From Parachlorella kessleri (Eukaryota; Chlorophyta; Trebouxiophyceae; Chlorellales; Chlorellaceae), in assembly GCA_001598975.1 (NCBI GenBank), contig BBXU01002621.1, positions 1 to 19,335 of the forward strand: DNA of 19,335 nt. Reading direction: 5' to 3'. Below, one piece after another: positions 19,130 through 19,335 of the stretch. Position 1 is the first letter of the stretch. Every line of letters starts with the position of its first letter. The notes under the pieces were generated by a model. That model did not search any database, was not told the DNA's origin, and saw only the letters and a list, made by a program, of their open reading frames with translations. The position numbers and the translations under genes were made by a program.

Positions 19130-19335
19130 GTGGGTGGTTGGGGGCAGGGAGTGGGCTGGGAGTTGAGTGTGAAAAGGTGTGGTGGACGTTGGTCACCTTT
19201 GTGGCATTAACGCAGCGGGCGGTCAATGCCACATAGAGGGCTCACGGACAGAGGTATTTGGTGGAGAAGCCAAGGGAATAGTGGCGCCGGAGTTGTGGGG
19301 GTGTTGTACATGGGTACGACCTGCCATTATTGGAG
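19130..19335 (+). other. Start of the next GBSS intron, to the window edge
   Basis: Exon 5 ends ACTCCGGAG before GTGGGTGG. In-frame stops follow within the stretch, so it is intronic. GBSS should continue for roughly another 100-150 residues beyond the window. Confidence 0.7.

Overview
The window looks like nuclear DNA of a GC-rich green alga (Chlorophyta, plausibly a chlorella-like trebouxiophyte; this is inference, not a species call). The reasons are: every recognisable gene is split by short GT-AG introns of about 80-480 nt; coding and intronic sequence carry Ala/Gly/Gln-rich low-complexity inserts with CAG-rich runs; the chlorophyte-type poly(A) signal TGTAA follows the first gene; and a granule-bound starch synthase with a transit-peptide-like N-terminus is present. 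No bacterial operon, plasmid, phage or CRISPR feature was seen. All exon models were built by hand from splice sites, reading-frame phase and protein family motifs.

Layout, left to right. (1) 1-205 is intron-like and carries a copy of a dispersed repeat; 206-901 (+) is the last exon of an unrecognised, probably nuclear protein ending in a SUMO-interaction-like EVIDLT tail. (2) 1766-3290 (-) is a five-exon J-domain co-chaperone with an HPD motif and a C-terminal membrane segment, convergent with gene 1. (3) About 3300-5325 has no recognisable gene but holds several copies of one short repeat, two of them forming an inverted-repeat (MITE-like) element. (4) 5326-8200 (-) is a seven-exon, two-domain glyoxalase I-like (VOC) protein with altered metal-ligand positions, closely flanked on both sides by copies of the repeat. 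(5) 8201-9421 is intergenic. (6) 9422-14455 (-) is an eleven-exon SET-domain (SMYD-like) lysine methyltransferase of about 701 residues with an AHSC instead of NHSC motif and one apparent GC-AG intron. (7) 14456-14779 is a shared head-to-head promoter. (8) 14780 to the right edge (+) is a granule-bound starch synthase whose GT5 fold is interrupted by long stop-free inserts, three of which have in-phase splice-site-like borders; its C-terminus lies outside the window.

The genes do not form an obvious pathway: starch (amylose) synthesis, methylglyoxal detoxification, protein folding and protein methylation are side by side, as is usual in a compact algal nuclear genome. I did not find a convincing new multi-gene system. 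The most interesting signals are the repeat family, the stop-free inserts of the starch synthase and the substituted catalytic positions in two enzymes.
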